Part shown: in pieces, positions 1-7,461 of the stretch
How positions within the stretch are numbered: position 1 is the stretch's first letter
Layout: the number at the start of each line of letters is the position of its first letter
Assembly: GCA_020350845.1 (NCBI GenBank)
Contig: CP070725.1
Location: 359,196-367,937 of the forward strand
Origin: Candidatus Bipolaricaulota bacterium
GTDB lineage: Bacteria > Bipolaricaulota > Bipolaricaulia > UBA7950 > UBA9294
Length of the DNA: 8,742 bases
Reading direction: 5' to 3'
Notes under the pieces: generated by a model
What the model was told of the DNA's origin: nothing
Databases searched by the model: none
The model's input: only the letters and a program-made list of their open reading frames with translations
Translations under genes and position numbers: made by a program

Positions 1-1807
1 AAGGGTGGTCGACCGCACCCCAGCCGACGAGGTGGAAGTTCACGATCTCCACTGGATCAGTCTGGGAGAACGCGTAGGCTCGCTCGTGCAGCTTGTGGAA
101 TGCGTCGAGAACGGAATCCAGCGCCCCGCCCAGGGCAGCCTCAGGGACAGGTGTCCGCACTGTGTGCTCCTGTCCCTTGTAGCGTAGATCCAGGAAGCGC
201 TCGATCGACAGACGGCCTTCAGGGACGGACTCCTCCTCGAGCTGTCTCCTCGCCGCCTGCTCGAGCTCGACAAAGATCCTGCGGATCCTGTCGAGGGACT
301 CGTCGTCACAGGGGATGACGTGAGTCCGGACGAAGTCATGGCGTAGATCGGTCATCAGCATCCCCCACGCCGAGAACTGGCCCGGTGCCCGGGGGACGAT
401 GACCTTGCGCATCCGGAGCTCCCGCGCAAGCATCGGCGCGTGGAGCCCTCCTGCTCCTCCAGCAGCGACGAGTGCGAAGTCGCGCGGGTCGTACCCTCTC
501 TCGACGCTGACCCTCTCGAGCGCTGCCTGCATGTTCGCGTTCGCCAACCGAAGCATCCCGAGCGCAGCTTCCGTGATCGCGAGACCAATCGGCTTCGCCA
601 CCCCCGCAATGGCTCGCTCCGCCATCCCATCGTCGAGCGGCATCCGCCCGCCGAGAAAGTAGTCGGCGCTCAGCCGTCCTGTGACCAGATTGGCGTCCGT
701 CACGGTCGGGTCGCATCCCCCGAGTCCGTAGCACGCAGGGCCTGGATCGGCGCCTGCGCTTTGCGGCCCGACGTGCAGTGCCCCCCCGGCATCGATCCAC
801 GCGATCGATCCGCCGCCCGCGCCGACCTCCACGATGTCGGCCACGGGGATCTGGATCGGATACCCTGCCCTCGTTGCTGACTTGTCTAGGTGGTATTCGG
901 TGTTCACCCGGATCTCACCACCCTCGATCAGACTCACCTTCGCGGTCGTCCCGCCCATGTCGAACGAGATGACATCCTCCTCTCCGACCGCGGCGGCGAT
1001 CGAGCGGGCGCCGATGACGCCCCCCACAGGACCCGATTCGACAAGATGGATCGGGACCCGTTCCGCCTTGCGAAACGTCGTCGTGCCACCGTTCGACTGC
1101 ATCGCGAGCTTCGACGCCGAGGAGCGCATGCTCGCAAGGTGACGGTCGAGCGTCGATAGGTACAGCGCTGTCGCCGGCTTCACGAAGGCGTTGAGCGCCG
1201 TCGTGTTCGTCCTCTCGTATTCCCGCCACTGCTGAGTGATCTCGTGAGAGGCAGTCATCGCTGCGTCCGGGCAGACCTCCCCGATGATCTCCCGAGCACG
1301 AGCCTCGTGATCCGGATTCGCGTATGCGTTGAGGAAGCAGACTGCGATCGCTTCCACGCCTTCGGCATTGCAGCGTTCCGCGACGCGTCGGACAGCGCCC
1401 TCGTCGAGCGGCGCTAGGACCTCTCCTCGATGTGTGACCCGCTCCGGCACTTCGAACCGAAGGCGTCGCGGGACGAAGGGACGCGGCTTCTCGTACATCA
1501 GGTTGTACATATCGGTCCGATTGGCGCGCTGAATCTCGAGAACGTCGCGGAACCCTTCCGTCGTGACGAGAGCGACCTTGGCTCCCTTTCTCTCCGTCAG
1601 CGCGTTGATCACGACCGTAGTGCCATGCACGAACTGGGACACGTCTTTCGCTTCGAGGCCGGCCTTCTCCATCGAGGCGGTGACGCCGTCAGCGAAGTTG
1701 GCGGGAGTCGTCAGGACCTTTTCCAGCGCGACCTCCCCGGTCGTCTCGTCGAGAGCCACGAGATCCGTGAAGGTTCCACCGATATCGATTGCCAGTCGCG
1801 TCCCCAC
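1..1807 (-). CDS. hyuA: Hydantoinase A / 5-oxoprolinase-type protein (3' end outside the window)
   Basis: Open for 602 complete codons from GTG at 1807 to the left edge with no stop or frameshift. Family members are usually near 700 residues, so roughly the last 80-110 are missing. The fold is an actin-like ATPase. Phosphate-binding motif 1 is DIGGTFTDLV (8-17) and HGTTVVINAL is at 61-70. EYERT (196-200) and MQSNGGTTTF (236-245) follow. ESGPVGGVIGA is at 257-267, phosphate motif 2 FDMGGTTAKV at 282-291, and GAGGGSIAWID at 329-339. A further block, ADPGPACYG, is at 353-361, then AAGGAGGLHAP (448-458) and PGQFSAWGM (475-483). Enzymes of this family open cyclic amides such as hydantoins or 5-oxoproline using ATP, usually with a HyuB subunit encoded next door; related proteins serve acetone or acetophenone carboxylases. 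The start abuts the dppF stop (TGA then GTG) with GGGAGG at 1812..1817. Exact substrate is unknown. Confidence 0.93.
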   Translation of the reverse strand, partial: MGTRLAIDIGGTFTDLVALDETTGEVALEKVLTTPANFADGVTASMEKAGLEAKDVSQFVHGTTVVINALTERKGAKVALVTTEGFRDVLEIQRANRTDMYNLMYEKPRPFVPRRLRFEVPERVTHRGEVLAPLDEGAVRRVAERCNAEGVEAIAVCFLNAYANPDHEARAREIIGEVCPDAAMTASHEITQQWREYERTNTTALNAFVKPATALYLSTLDRHLASMRSSASKLAMQSNGGTTTFRKAERVPIHLVESGPVGGVIGARSIAAAVGEEDVISFDMGGTTAKVSLIEGGEIRVNTEYHLDKSATRAGYPIQIPVADIVEVGAGGGSIAWIDAGGALHVGPQSAGADPGPACYGLGGCDPTVTDANLVTGRLSADYFLGGRMPLDDGMAERAIAGVAKPIGLAITEAALGMLRLANANMQAALERVSVERGYDPRDFALVAAGGAGGLHAPMLARELRMRKVIVPRAPGQFSAWGMLMTDLRHDFVRTHVIPCDDESLDRIRRIFVELEQAARRQLEEESVPEGRLSIERFLDLRYKGQEHTVRTPVPEAALGGALDSVLDAFHKLHERAYAFSQTDPVEIVNFHLVGWGAVDHP

Positions 1808-2794
1808 TCAGCCTCCCGCCTTCGCAGCACCATGTTCGTACAGATGGCATCGGACGAGACGTCCGTCATCCATCGCGCGCGTCTCGGGGTCCGCCTCGGA
1901 GCAAATCCCCTTCCGCTCCGGACAGCGCAGGTGGAAGCTACATCCTGGCGGTACATCGACCGGGCTTGGGATTTCTCCCTTGGAGACAATCTTCTCGGGC
2001 TTGAGGGATTCCTCTTGCCGCGTGACCACAGGGATTGACGAAAGGAGCATCCGCGTATACGGGTGCTTCGGAGAGCGGAAGAACTCCTCAGTGCGCGCGA
2101 CCTCACAGAGCTTCCCGAGGTACATGATCGCGACTCTCGTCGCGACGTTCCTCATCAGGCTGAGATCATGCGTGATGAAGAGGTAGGTCAGATCGAGCTC
2201 ATCGCCCAGCCGCATCAAGAGGTTGATGATCTTCCCCTGAACCGATACGTCGAGCGCCGATGTCGGCTCATCCAACACGACGAACCGCGGGTTGGTCGCG
2301 AGCGCGCGAGCGATCGCAACCATCTGCTTCTCGCCTCCCCCGATCGACTGGGGATGCTTGTAGAGGTACTCACCCGGGGGGAGCTCGACGGTCTCGAGCA
2401 GGTGGCTCATCAAGCTCAGCCTCTCCTTCGGCGTTCCGATTCCGTGAACCTTGAGTGGGACTGACAGGATCTGCTTGATCGTCCGCTTCGGATTGAGAGA
2501 GGAGCCCGGATCCTGGAAGACGATCCGGATCTTCCCCTTCAGTTCCTTCGAGCGCCGGGAAAAGGCGACGTCGATCGGGCTGCCGTCGAAGCTGATCTGC
2601 CCGGAGGTCGGAGGATAGATCCCGACGACGCACTGCGCCGTCGTTGTCTTCCCGGATCCGGATTCCCCCACGAGCCCTACGGTGTCTCCTGAAGAGACAT
2701 GAAGCGAGATGTCGTCTACGGCTCGCACCACTCCACGCTTTGTCGGGAAGTGCTTGACGAGGTTCTCGATCATCAGGATCTGCTTCGCCGTCAC
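1808..2794 (-). CDS. dppF: ABC transporter ATP-binding protein, DppF/OppF-like
   Basis: A 328-residue cytoplasmic ATPase, second of the pair. In order: Walker A GESGSGKTT (43-51), Q-loop Q94 in IVFQDP, SLNP (99-102), signature region SIGGGEKQM (150-158), Walker B FVVLDEP (171-177) with E176, D-loop SALD (179-182), and switch histidine H209. The signature reads IGGGE where LSGGQ or LSGGE is expected, so its serine is replaced by glycine; all other motifs are intact. The C-terminal extension has HPYTRML (244-250) and cysteines C285, C291, C298 and C316, with the same spacing as in the DppD-like partner. GTG at 2794 overlaps the dppD stop (GTGA) and sits three bases after a purine-rich GGGGGGGA stretch. 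A later ATG at 2773 is possible but leaves the upstream beta-strand shorter. The stop is directly followed by the start of the HyuA-type gene. Confidence 0.94.
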   Translation of the reverse strand: MTAKQILMIENLVKHFPTKRGVVRAVDDISLHVSSGDTVGLVGESGSGKTTTAQCVVGIYPPTSGQISFDGSPIDVAFSRRSKELKGKIRIVFQDPGSSLNPKRTIKQILSVPLKVHGIGTPKERLSLMSHLLETVELPPGEYLYKHPQSIGGGEKQMVAIARALATNPRFVVLDEPTSALDVSVQGKIINLLMRLGDELDLTYLFITHDLSLMRNVATRVAIMYLGKLCEVARTEEFFRSPKHPYTRMLLSSIPVVTRQEESLKPEKIVSKGEIPSPVDVPPGCSFHLRCPERKGICSEADPETRAMDDGRLVRCHLYEHGAAKAGG

Positions 2795-3780
2795 GCTTCC
2801 CCCCCGTAGAGGTAGCACGCCGCTCGATGGCCGCCGCCGATCTCGAAGAGGGAAGGCAGCTCGGCACTGCAGGCCTCCATTCGATGCACGCAACGCGGGT
2901 GAAATCGGCAGCCTGGAGGTGGATCGAGGTAGTTCGGAATCCTTCCGGGGATCCCCTCGCTGATTCCTTCCCCGGTGAGCTTCGGGACACTCGCCATAAG
3001 TCCCTGCGTATAGGGATGCTTCGGACCCTCAAGCAGCTGCTTGGTCTCTCCAGTCTCAACGATCGACCCTGCGTACATGGTGTTCGCTCGCTGAGTCAGG
3101 TCGCGGACGACACCCATCGAGTGCGTGATCATCACAACCGAGGAACCGTGTTCGTCGACCAACTCGTCGAGCTTGCGAAGGATCTGGTCCTGGATTGTGA
3201 CATCGAGGTTGGTCGTCGGTTCGTCTGCCAGGAGCAGCTTCGCATGGGTCGACAGTGCTTGGGCGATGCACACGCGCTGTCGCATTCCCCCGGAGAGCTG
3301 AATAGGGTAGTTGGTCATGATTCGCTCCGGATCCGGCATTCCCGTCTCGCGCAGGGCCTCGATACATCGTGCCTCGATGACCCGACGCGGCAGCCGCCTC
3401 CCCTGGCCGATGGCGGAATCCTTGACGATGTCGCGAAGTTGGGTGCCGATGGTGAACACTGGATTGAGCGACTGCAGCGGATCCTGAAAGATCGCGCTCA
3501 GCTCGTGCCGACGAAGTGCCTGGACGCGCCTCCGCCGCATCCGGAGCACGTCCTGCCCGCGGTAGAGGATCTGTCCGTCCGTGACCTTGGCCGGCGGCAT
3601 CGGGAGAACCCGCAGGATGGACTTCACCGTCGTCGTCTTCCCACACCCTGTCTCGCCGACGAGGCCAACACGCTCGCCGACGCCGACGGACAGCTGCACG
3701 CCGTTCAACACGCTCAGGTAGCCTTCGAAGATTCGGAAACCTACGTGGAGATCTACGACGTCGAGAAGAGGCTCGCTCAC
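2791..3780 (-). CDS. dppD: ABC transporter ATP-binding protein, DppD/OppD-like
   Basis: A 329-residue cytoplasmic ATPase that powers the importer together with the DppF-like subunit. In order: Walker A GETGCGKTT (42-50), Q-loop Q99 in AIFQDP, signature LSGGMRQR (162-169; the M variant is normal for DppD), Walker B LLLADEP (182-188) with catalytic E187, and the switch histidine H220. The C-terminal oligopeptide/dipeptide extension includes HPYTQGL (255-261) and four cysteines, C291, C297, C304 and C322, in a spacing shared with its partner. Such a C-terminal cysteine set is reported to hold a [4Fe-4S] cluster in some oligopeptide transporters; here that is inference. GTG at 3780 is one base after the dppC stop and has a strong Shine-Dalgarno. 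The gene ends in a run of seven G followed by a TGA that overlaps the next start (GTGA). Confidence 0.94.
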   Translation of the reverse strand: MSEPLLDVVDLHVGFRIFEGYLSVLNGVQLSVGVGERVGLVGETGCGKTTTVKSILRVLPMPPAKVTDGQILYRGQDVLRMRRRRVQALRRHELSAIFQDPLQSLNPVFTIGTQLRDIVKDSAIGQGRRLPRRVIEARCIEALRETGMPDPERIMTNYPIQLSGGMRQRVCIAQALSTHAKLLLADEPTTNLDVTIQDQILRKLDELVDEHGSSVVMITHSMGVVRDLTQRANTMYAGSIVETGETKQLLEGPKHPYTQGLMASVPKLTGEGISEGIPGRIPNYLDPPPGCRFHPRCVHRMEACSAELPSLFEIGGGHRAACYLYGGEA

Positions 3781-3781
3781 G

Positions 3782-4678
3782 CTAGACCTCCTCGACGGCG
3801 AAGACGTCTCGCAGCCCGTCGCCAACGAGGTTGAATGCGAGGATTACGACGACAATGGCCAACGCGGGGAAGATCGTTCCCCACCACTCCCCCGGAAGTC
3901 GCTTTGCCCCCTCCGCAACCATCGTGCCCAATCCCGGCTTCGGGGGCTGGACGCCCAGACCGATGAAGCTGAGCGTCGCGCCGAGGAGGATGACGATCCC
4001 CATGTCGAGCGTCATCTTCGTCATCACCGGGGCTAGACAGTTGGGGAGGATCTCCCTGAACATGATGTGGAGCTTACTTGCCCCCGTCAGCTCCGCCTCT
4101 CGCACGAAGTACTCGCTTCGAAGCGACGATGCAAGCGCGAAGACGAGCCGCGAGTACCACGGCCACCAGACCAGTGCGATCGCCATCATCTGGTTCATGA
4201 GATTCGGCGTGAGCATCGCCGTGATCGCGAGTGCGAGGACCAGTGGTGGAACCGCGAGGAAGATGTCGGTGATCCGCATGATCACCGTATCGATCCACGT
4301 CCCCTGATGGTAGCCCGCGATCAAGCCGAGGATTACGCCGGGAGCGACCCCCAGGGAGAGGACCACGATCCCGATCGTCAGCGAGAAGCGATAGCCGAAG
4401 ATCACTCGACTGAAGATGTCTCGTCCGACTCGGTCGGTGCCGAAGAAGTGGGTCAAGCTCGGGGGTTTGCCGGAATCCTGGAAGTTCGTGTACGGCTTCG
4501 CGTGCTCGGGGTAGGGCGTGATGTACGGCGCGAGAATCGCGGCCAGGACGATCGAGACGAGGACGACCAGCCCGATCACGGAGAGCGGGTTGCGCGAGAA
4601 CTTGTACCACCCCTTGGTGAACCCCCTTCGCTTCTGGCGGAGAGATGCCAGTAGGTCTTCCCTCAGCTGCTCGCGCAC
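3782..4678 (-). CDS. dppC: ABC transporter permease, DppC/OppC-like
   Basis: A 298-residue inner-membrane subunit, partner of the DppB-like permease. A short cytoplasmic N-terminal region of the OppC_N type (residues 1-33) leads into a first helix (34-54). A periplasmic stretch is followed by the strong family signature FFGTDRVGRDIFSRVIFG at 78-95. Further hydrophobic segments are at about 100-122, 138-158, 162-183, 222-243 and 267-286. The ATPase-contact loop is well conserved at about 190-218, including G199 and REILPNCLAP (208-217). The frame is open far upstream, but that part only shadows the DppB gene. GTG at 4678 is two bases after the DppB stop and has GGGGGGAT as a ribosome-binding site within the end of dppB, giving the expected family N-terminus. 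Its own end carries the Shine-Dalgarno of the next gene. Confidence 0.92.
   Translation of the reverse strand: MREQLREDLLASLRQKRRGFTKGWYKFSRNPLSVIGLVVLVSIVLAAILAPYITPYPEHAKPYTNFQDSGKPPSLTHFFGTDRVGRDIFSRVIFGYRFSLTIGIVVLSLGVAPGVILGLIAGYHQGTWIDTVIMRITDIFLAVPPLVLALAITAMLTPNLMNQMMAIALVWWPWYSRLVFALASSLRSEYFVREAELTGASKLHIMFREILPNCLAPVMTKMTLDMGIVILLGATLSFIGLGVQPPKPGLGTMVAEGAKRLPGEWWGTIFPALAIVVVILAFNLVGDGLRDVFAVEEV
3787..3793 (-). promoter_or_regulatory. Ribosome-binding site of the DppD-like ATPase, inside the dppC end
   Basis: GAGGAGG on the transcript strand, six bases before GTG at 3780 and overlapping the last sense codons of the DppC-like gene. It decides the start of the ATPase: the frame is open to 3825, but that extension only re-reads dppC and has no comparable site. 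Confidence 0.7.
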
Positions 4679-4680
4679 GG

Positions 4681-5700
4681 CTACGATCCCCCCGTACGAA
4701 GCCGGATCGTCGGATCGAGGAACATCGTGATGATGTCGACGAGAAGGTTCACCATGGCGAACGTCAGGCCAATCACCAAGACGACTGCGACGATCGCGTT
4801 CAAGTCCTTGTTGAGCATCGCCGTCACGGCATACCGTGAGAATCCCGGCCACATGTAGACCATCTCGACCAAGAACGCGTTCGACATGAGGAACGCGAAG
4901 TCGAGTCCCATCACCGTGACCGTGGGGATGATCGACGGCTTGAGCAAGTACTTGAAGACCAGACGAGACGTCCTGATTCCGTGCACCCGGTGCACCGTGA
5001 TGTAGTCCTTCTGCATGTTCTCCACGATGGACGTGCGTGTGATCCGCCCCTCCTGCGCGATGTGAATCACAGCCAGGCTGATCGCCGGCAGGATCATGTG
5101 CTTCAGCGCCGTCAACGCAATGTCGGGCCGACCGGCCAGCAAGCTGTCGACGGTCATGAACCCGGTGACCCTCGCCGGCGGCGTCATCATGATCGGGAGC
5201 CGCCCGACACCGGGAGCCAGCTTCAGGACTTGGCTGAAGACGAACAACAGGAAGATCGCGACGACGAACGACGGCGTCGCAATGCCCAAGTATGAGACGA
5301 GACGGGATAGCCCGTCGAACCACGAATTGCGGAAGTACCCAGCGAGAACGCCCGTCACCTGCCCGATGATCGCAGAGATCAGTGTCGCGAACAGGATCAG
5401 CTCGAACGTCGCGGGGATGTACTGAACGAGATCCATGGTGACGGGCCGCCGGGTGTACGACGACCTCCCGAGATCCCCGTGCATCAGGTCCCGGAGCCAG
5501 TAGTAGTACTGAACGGGGAACGGATCGTTGAGATGCATCTCCTCCCGCAGTCGCTCCACCTGCTCTTCGGTCGCCAGGAACCCCAGCGCAGCCCGCGCCG
5601 GATCACCCGGCATGACACGCGCGATGAAGAAGATCAGCAGCGACAACCCGAACAGGACGAACAGCGACTGGAACAAACGCTTCCCTATGAACGCAACCAT
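4681..5700 (-). CDS. dppB: ABC transporter permease, DppB/OppB-like
   Basis: A 339-residue inner-membrane subunit that forms half of the import channel. The N-terminus is typical of the family: a basic start, then a first membrane helix (about residues 10-28) ending in RVMPGDPA (28-35). The other hydrophobic segments are at about 98-120, 134-157, 194-215, 257-280 and 303-326. The cytoplasmic coupling loop that contacts the ATPase lies at about 228-260, with the conserved glycine at 241 and the following proline-rich turn (P255, P259). The usual alanines of this loop are replaced (see findings). WPGFSRYAV at 284-292 is a family landmark. ATG at 5700 is chosen because it gives the classic N-terminus and follows GGGGAG, though the spacing (3 bases) is short. 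It is the only ATG start among the main genes. Its stop is two bases before the next gene. Symbol is by family resemblance; substrate is not established. Confidence 0.92.
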   Translation of the reverse strand: MVAFIGKRLFQSLFVLFGLSLLIFFIARVMPGDPARAALGFLATEEQVERLREEMHLNDPFPVQYYYWLRDLMHGDLGRSSYTRRPVTMDLVQYIPATFELILFATLISAIIGQVTGVLAGYFRNSWFDGLSRLVSYLGIATPSFVVAIFLLFVFSQVLKLAPGVGRLPIMMTPPARVTGFMTVDSLLAGRPDIALTALKHMILPAISLAVIHIAQEGRITRTSIVENMQKDYITVHRVHGIRTSRLVFKYLLKPSIIPTVTVMGLDFAFLMSNAFLVEMVYMWPGFSRYAVTAMLNKDLNAIVAVVLVIGLTFAMVNLLVDIITMFLDPTIRLRTGGS

Positions 5701-5727
5701 GCTCTCCCCGCGGCTCGCCAGAGTCGT

Positions 5728-5754
5728 GGGGAGCGGGCACGAGGCCCGCTCCCC
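5728..5754 (-). promoter_or_regulatory. Perfect 11-bp intercistronic hairpin after the binding-protein gene
   Basis: The transcript strand reads GGGGAGCGGGC, a five-base loop CTCGT, then GCCCGCTCCCC: 11 consecutive pairs, nine of them G-C. It starts about 20 bases after the binding-protein stop and ends 27 bases before the permease ATG. No U-run follows on either strand (the transcript continues ACGACTCTGG), so it is not a standard intrinsic terminator. Hairpins between a binding-protein gene and its permease genes are known in other ABC operons to protect the upstream mRNA or cause partial read-through, giving excess binding protein; that role here is inferred. Confidence 0.7.
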
Positions 5755-5772
5755 GCCTAGCCGTTCTTGGAG

Positions 5773-7398
5773 CTACTGCATCTCCTCCTTGAGTGTGAGG
5801 TTGATGCGCCACAGGTGCATGTTCTCCGTGGGGCCGACCATCGAGATCGACTCCTTCGGCCCAACAATGTAAGCCTGGTGCGCGAACAGCGTCGGCTTCT
5901 GGTACGGGTAGAACGCCAACGCGTGATCGGCAATCAGCGGCTGCAGCTGCTCGTACAGAGCGATCCGCCTCGCCGCATCCGGCTCCGCCCTGGTGGCATC
6001 GAGGAGGTCGATGATCTCCTGGTCCTCGAAGAACCAGTGCGCTTCGAAGATCCAACCGAACCCGTTCGGATGGAACATGGAGAAGAAGTAGTAGTCGTGC
6101 GTCGGCGACGACTGCGGTGCGAACAGGAAGATGGTCATGTTCGGGGTCGTCTCCGGGCTGGAGCACTCTGCCGAGTACTCCGGCCACGGCGGGCCGGCGA
6201 CCTCGACGTTGACCCCCAAGGCCGCCATGTCTGCCTGAAGCTGCAGTCCGATGTCCTCTTCGAAGTCGAGGCCGCCGCAGAAGTGGAACGTGACCGTTAC
6301 GTCGCCCAGGTTGCCGGCGTACTTCGACAGCGCCAGCTCCGCCGCCGCCTTGACGAGATCTTGCTCGCGCGGCTGCGGCTCGATCGGCACATACCCCGGC
6401 ATGCTCGGGAGGATGATGCCGGTCTCACCGTTACCGAGCGCTTCCCACGGTCCGACGACGCCTGCGTAGTCGTAGGCGTAGAGGATCGCCTTGCGGAAGT
6501 GCTCGTCATCAGTCGGCGGAGCCTGCGTGTTCATCCATACCGTGACGTTCTGCGCCCACGCCGATGTGAGTCTGAGATCCGGGTCGGCCTGGATGTCCTG
6601 AAGCTGCGGCAGGGTCCACCCACCGTTGATTTCCAGGTCGAGGTCACCGTTCTTCAGCAGCGTCATCAGCGTGGTGTAGTCGGTCTCCATGATGAAGACG
6701 AGCCGCTCGATTGGCACCTCGTTCGGTCCCCAACCCTCGTCGCTCCAGCCCTCGAAGTAATCGACGAACCGCGCCGCATCGAGGCGCTGGCCCGGGAGGT
6801 GGTTGGTCATCATGTACGGACCCGTCCCGGCGTCATGCGTCGCCAGCCAGTCCTCGCCGTAGTCACCCATGTCGCCATACGCGCCATCTGGCTTGATGTT
6901 TTGCAGAACCAGGTTCTTCTCCACTGGGAAGAAGAGGGCCAGCGTATCCGGAAATATGGCGCTCGGCTTGTCGAGGAGGAAGTCGACGGTGTAGCGATCG
7001 ACCACCTCCGCCGTGACCTGCCCGAGCGGGCCCGAGTTGCCTTTCCCCATCGTGATGAACCGAGTCATCGACCATGCGATATCCTCGGCCGTCATCTCGT
7101 ATCCAGAGTGGAACTTCACCCCTTGGCGCAGCGTGAATCGCCAGTGCGTGAAGTCACCTCCGACCGCCTCCCACGCCGTGGCCAAGTGCGCACGTACGCC
7201 TCCTGCAGGCGCTGGATAGACCAGTGGGCTGTACAGGTTGTACATCGCCTCCGTGTCGTACCAGTCCGATGCCACAGCGGGATCCGCCGTGATGACCGGA
7301 TACCCATTGATCACAACGACGTTCTCCACGGTCCCCCAAGCCAGCAGTCCGCATGCAAAGACGGCCGCTAGCGATAGAACGAGTGCTCCTTTCTTCAC
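5773..7398 (-). CDS. ABC transporter solute-binding protein, family 5 (peptide/nickel class)
   Basis: A 541-residue exported receptor for an oligopeptide/dipeptide-type ABC importer, the usual length for the DppA/OppA class. The N-terminus (MKKGALVLSLAAVFACGLLA) is a signal peptide. It contains C16, but the preceding V-F-A is a poor lipobox, so a soluble periplasmic form looks more likely than a lipoprotein. The family signature is clear at about residues 76-114: W..., then FTLRQGVKFHSG (88-99), TAEDIAWS (103-110) and R113. A second family block, GTGPYMM, is at 191-197. The hinge-region block with VWMNTQAPP followed by FRKAILYAYD (287-310) is also present. The GTG start at 7398 is fixed by an in-frame stop just upstream and by a strong Shine-Dalgarno. 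It is the first gene of the importer set and precedes the two permeases and two ATPases. A hairpin just after its stop may keep its expression higher than theirs. The ligand cannot be read from the sequence; peptides or peptide-like cyclic amides are favoured by context. Confidence 0.93.
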   Translation of the reverse strand: MKKGALVLSLAAVFACGLLAWGTVENVVVINGYPVITADPAVASDWYDTEAMYNLYSPLVYPAPAGGVRAHLATAWEAVGGDFTHWRFTLRQGVKFHSGYEMTAEDIAWSMTRFITMGKGNSGPLGQVTAEVVDRYTVDFLLDKPSAIFPDTLALFFPVEKNLVLQNIKPDGAYGDMGDYGEDWLATHDAGTGPYMMTNHLPGQRLDAARFVDYFEGWSDEGWGPNEVPIERLVFIMETDYTTLMTLLKNGDLDLEINGGWTLPQLQDIQADPDLRLTSAWAQNVTVWMNTQAPPTDDEHFRKAILYAYDYAGVVGPWEALGNGETGIILPSMPGYVPIEPQPREQDLVKAAAELALSKYAGNLGDVTVTFHFCGGLDFEEDIGLQLQADMAALGVNVEVAGPPWPEYSAECSSPETTPNMTIFLFAPQSSPTHDYYFFSMFHPNGFGWIFEAHWFFEDQEIIDLLDATRAEPDAARRIALYEQLQPLIADHALAFYPYQKPTLFAHQAYIVGPKESISMVGPTENMHLWRINLTLKEEMQ

Positions 7399-7403
7399 TT
7401 CGC

Positions 7404-7411
7404 ATCACCTC
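7404..7411 (-). promoter_or_regulatory. Ribosome-binding site of the solute-binding protein
   Basis: GAGGTGAT on the transcript strand is a long match to the anti-Shine-Dalgarno, with GAGG ending 9 bases before the GTG at 7398. An in-frame TGA at 7407..7405 rules out any earlier start for the binding protein, so this site and that GTG fix the N-terminus, which is followed immediately by a good signal peptide. Confidence 0.75.
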
Positions 7412-7461
7412 GCAGCGTTCCTTGACGTAACCGGTTCCTCTCGATCGTCTGAATCTCGAAA

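Noticed and set aside
336..800. A 154-codon minus-strand frame and overlapping plus-strand frames at the left end
   Set aside because: They are Arg-rich shadows of the HyuA-type gene, whose own frame is unbroken through this region with conserved motifs.
2795..2893. N-terminal extension of the DppF-like ATPase to an ATG at 2893
   Set aside because: It re-reads the end of dppD in another frame, while GTG at 2794 overlaps the dppD stop and gives a normal family N-terminus.
2827..3834. A 335-codon plus-strand open frame opposite the DppD-like ATPase
   Set aside because: The minus strand encodes all ABC motifs here; the plus frame shows none and crosses the dppC/dppD junction without its own ribosome-binding site.
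4679..5323. A long N-terminal extension of the DppC-like permease
   Set aside because: It lies fully inside the DppB-like gene in another frame, is Arg/His/Asp-rich with no homology to permeases, and a well-placed GTG with a ribosome-binding site exists at 4678.
5728..5754. Hairpin as an intrinsic terminator
   Set aside because: No run of U follows the stem on either strand, and the downstream permease genes belong to the same transporter, so a full stop in transcription is unlikely.
5767..7371. A 534-codon plus-strand open frame opposite the binding-protein gene
   Set aside because: It mirrors the binding-protein gene, has a skewed Arg/Val/Leu/His/Asp composition, and shows no domain or signal. 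The minus-strand frame has a signal peptide and clear family motifs. Long antisense frames are expected in GC-rich genes.
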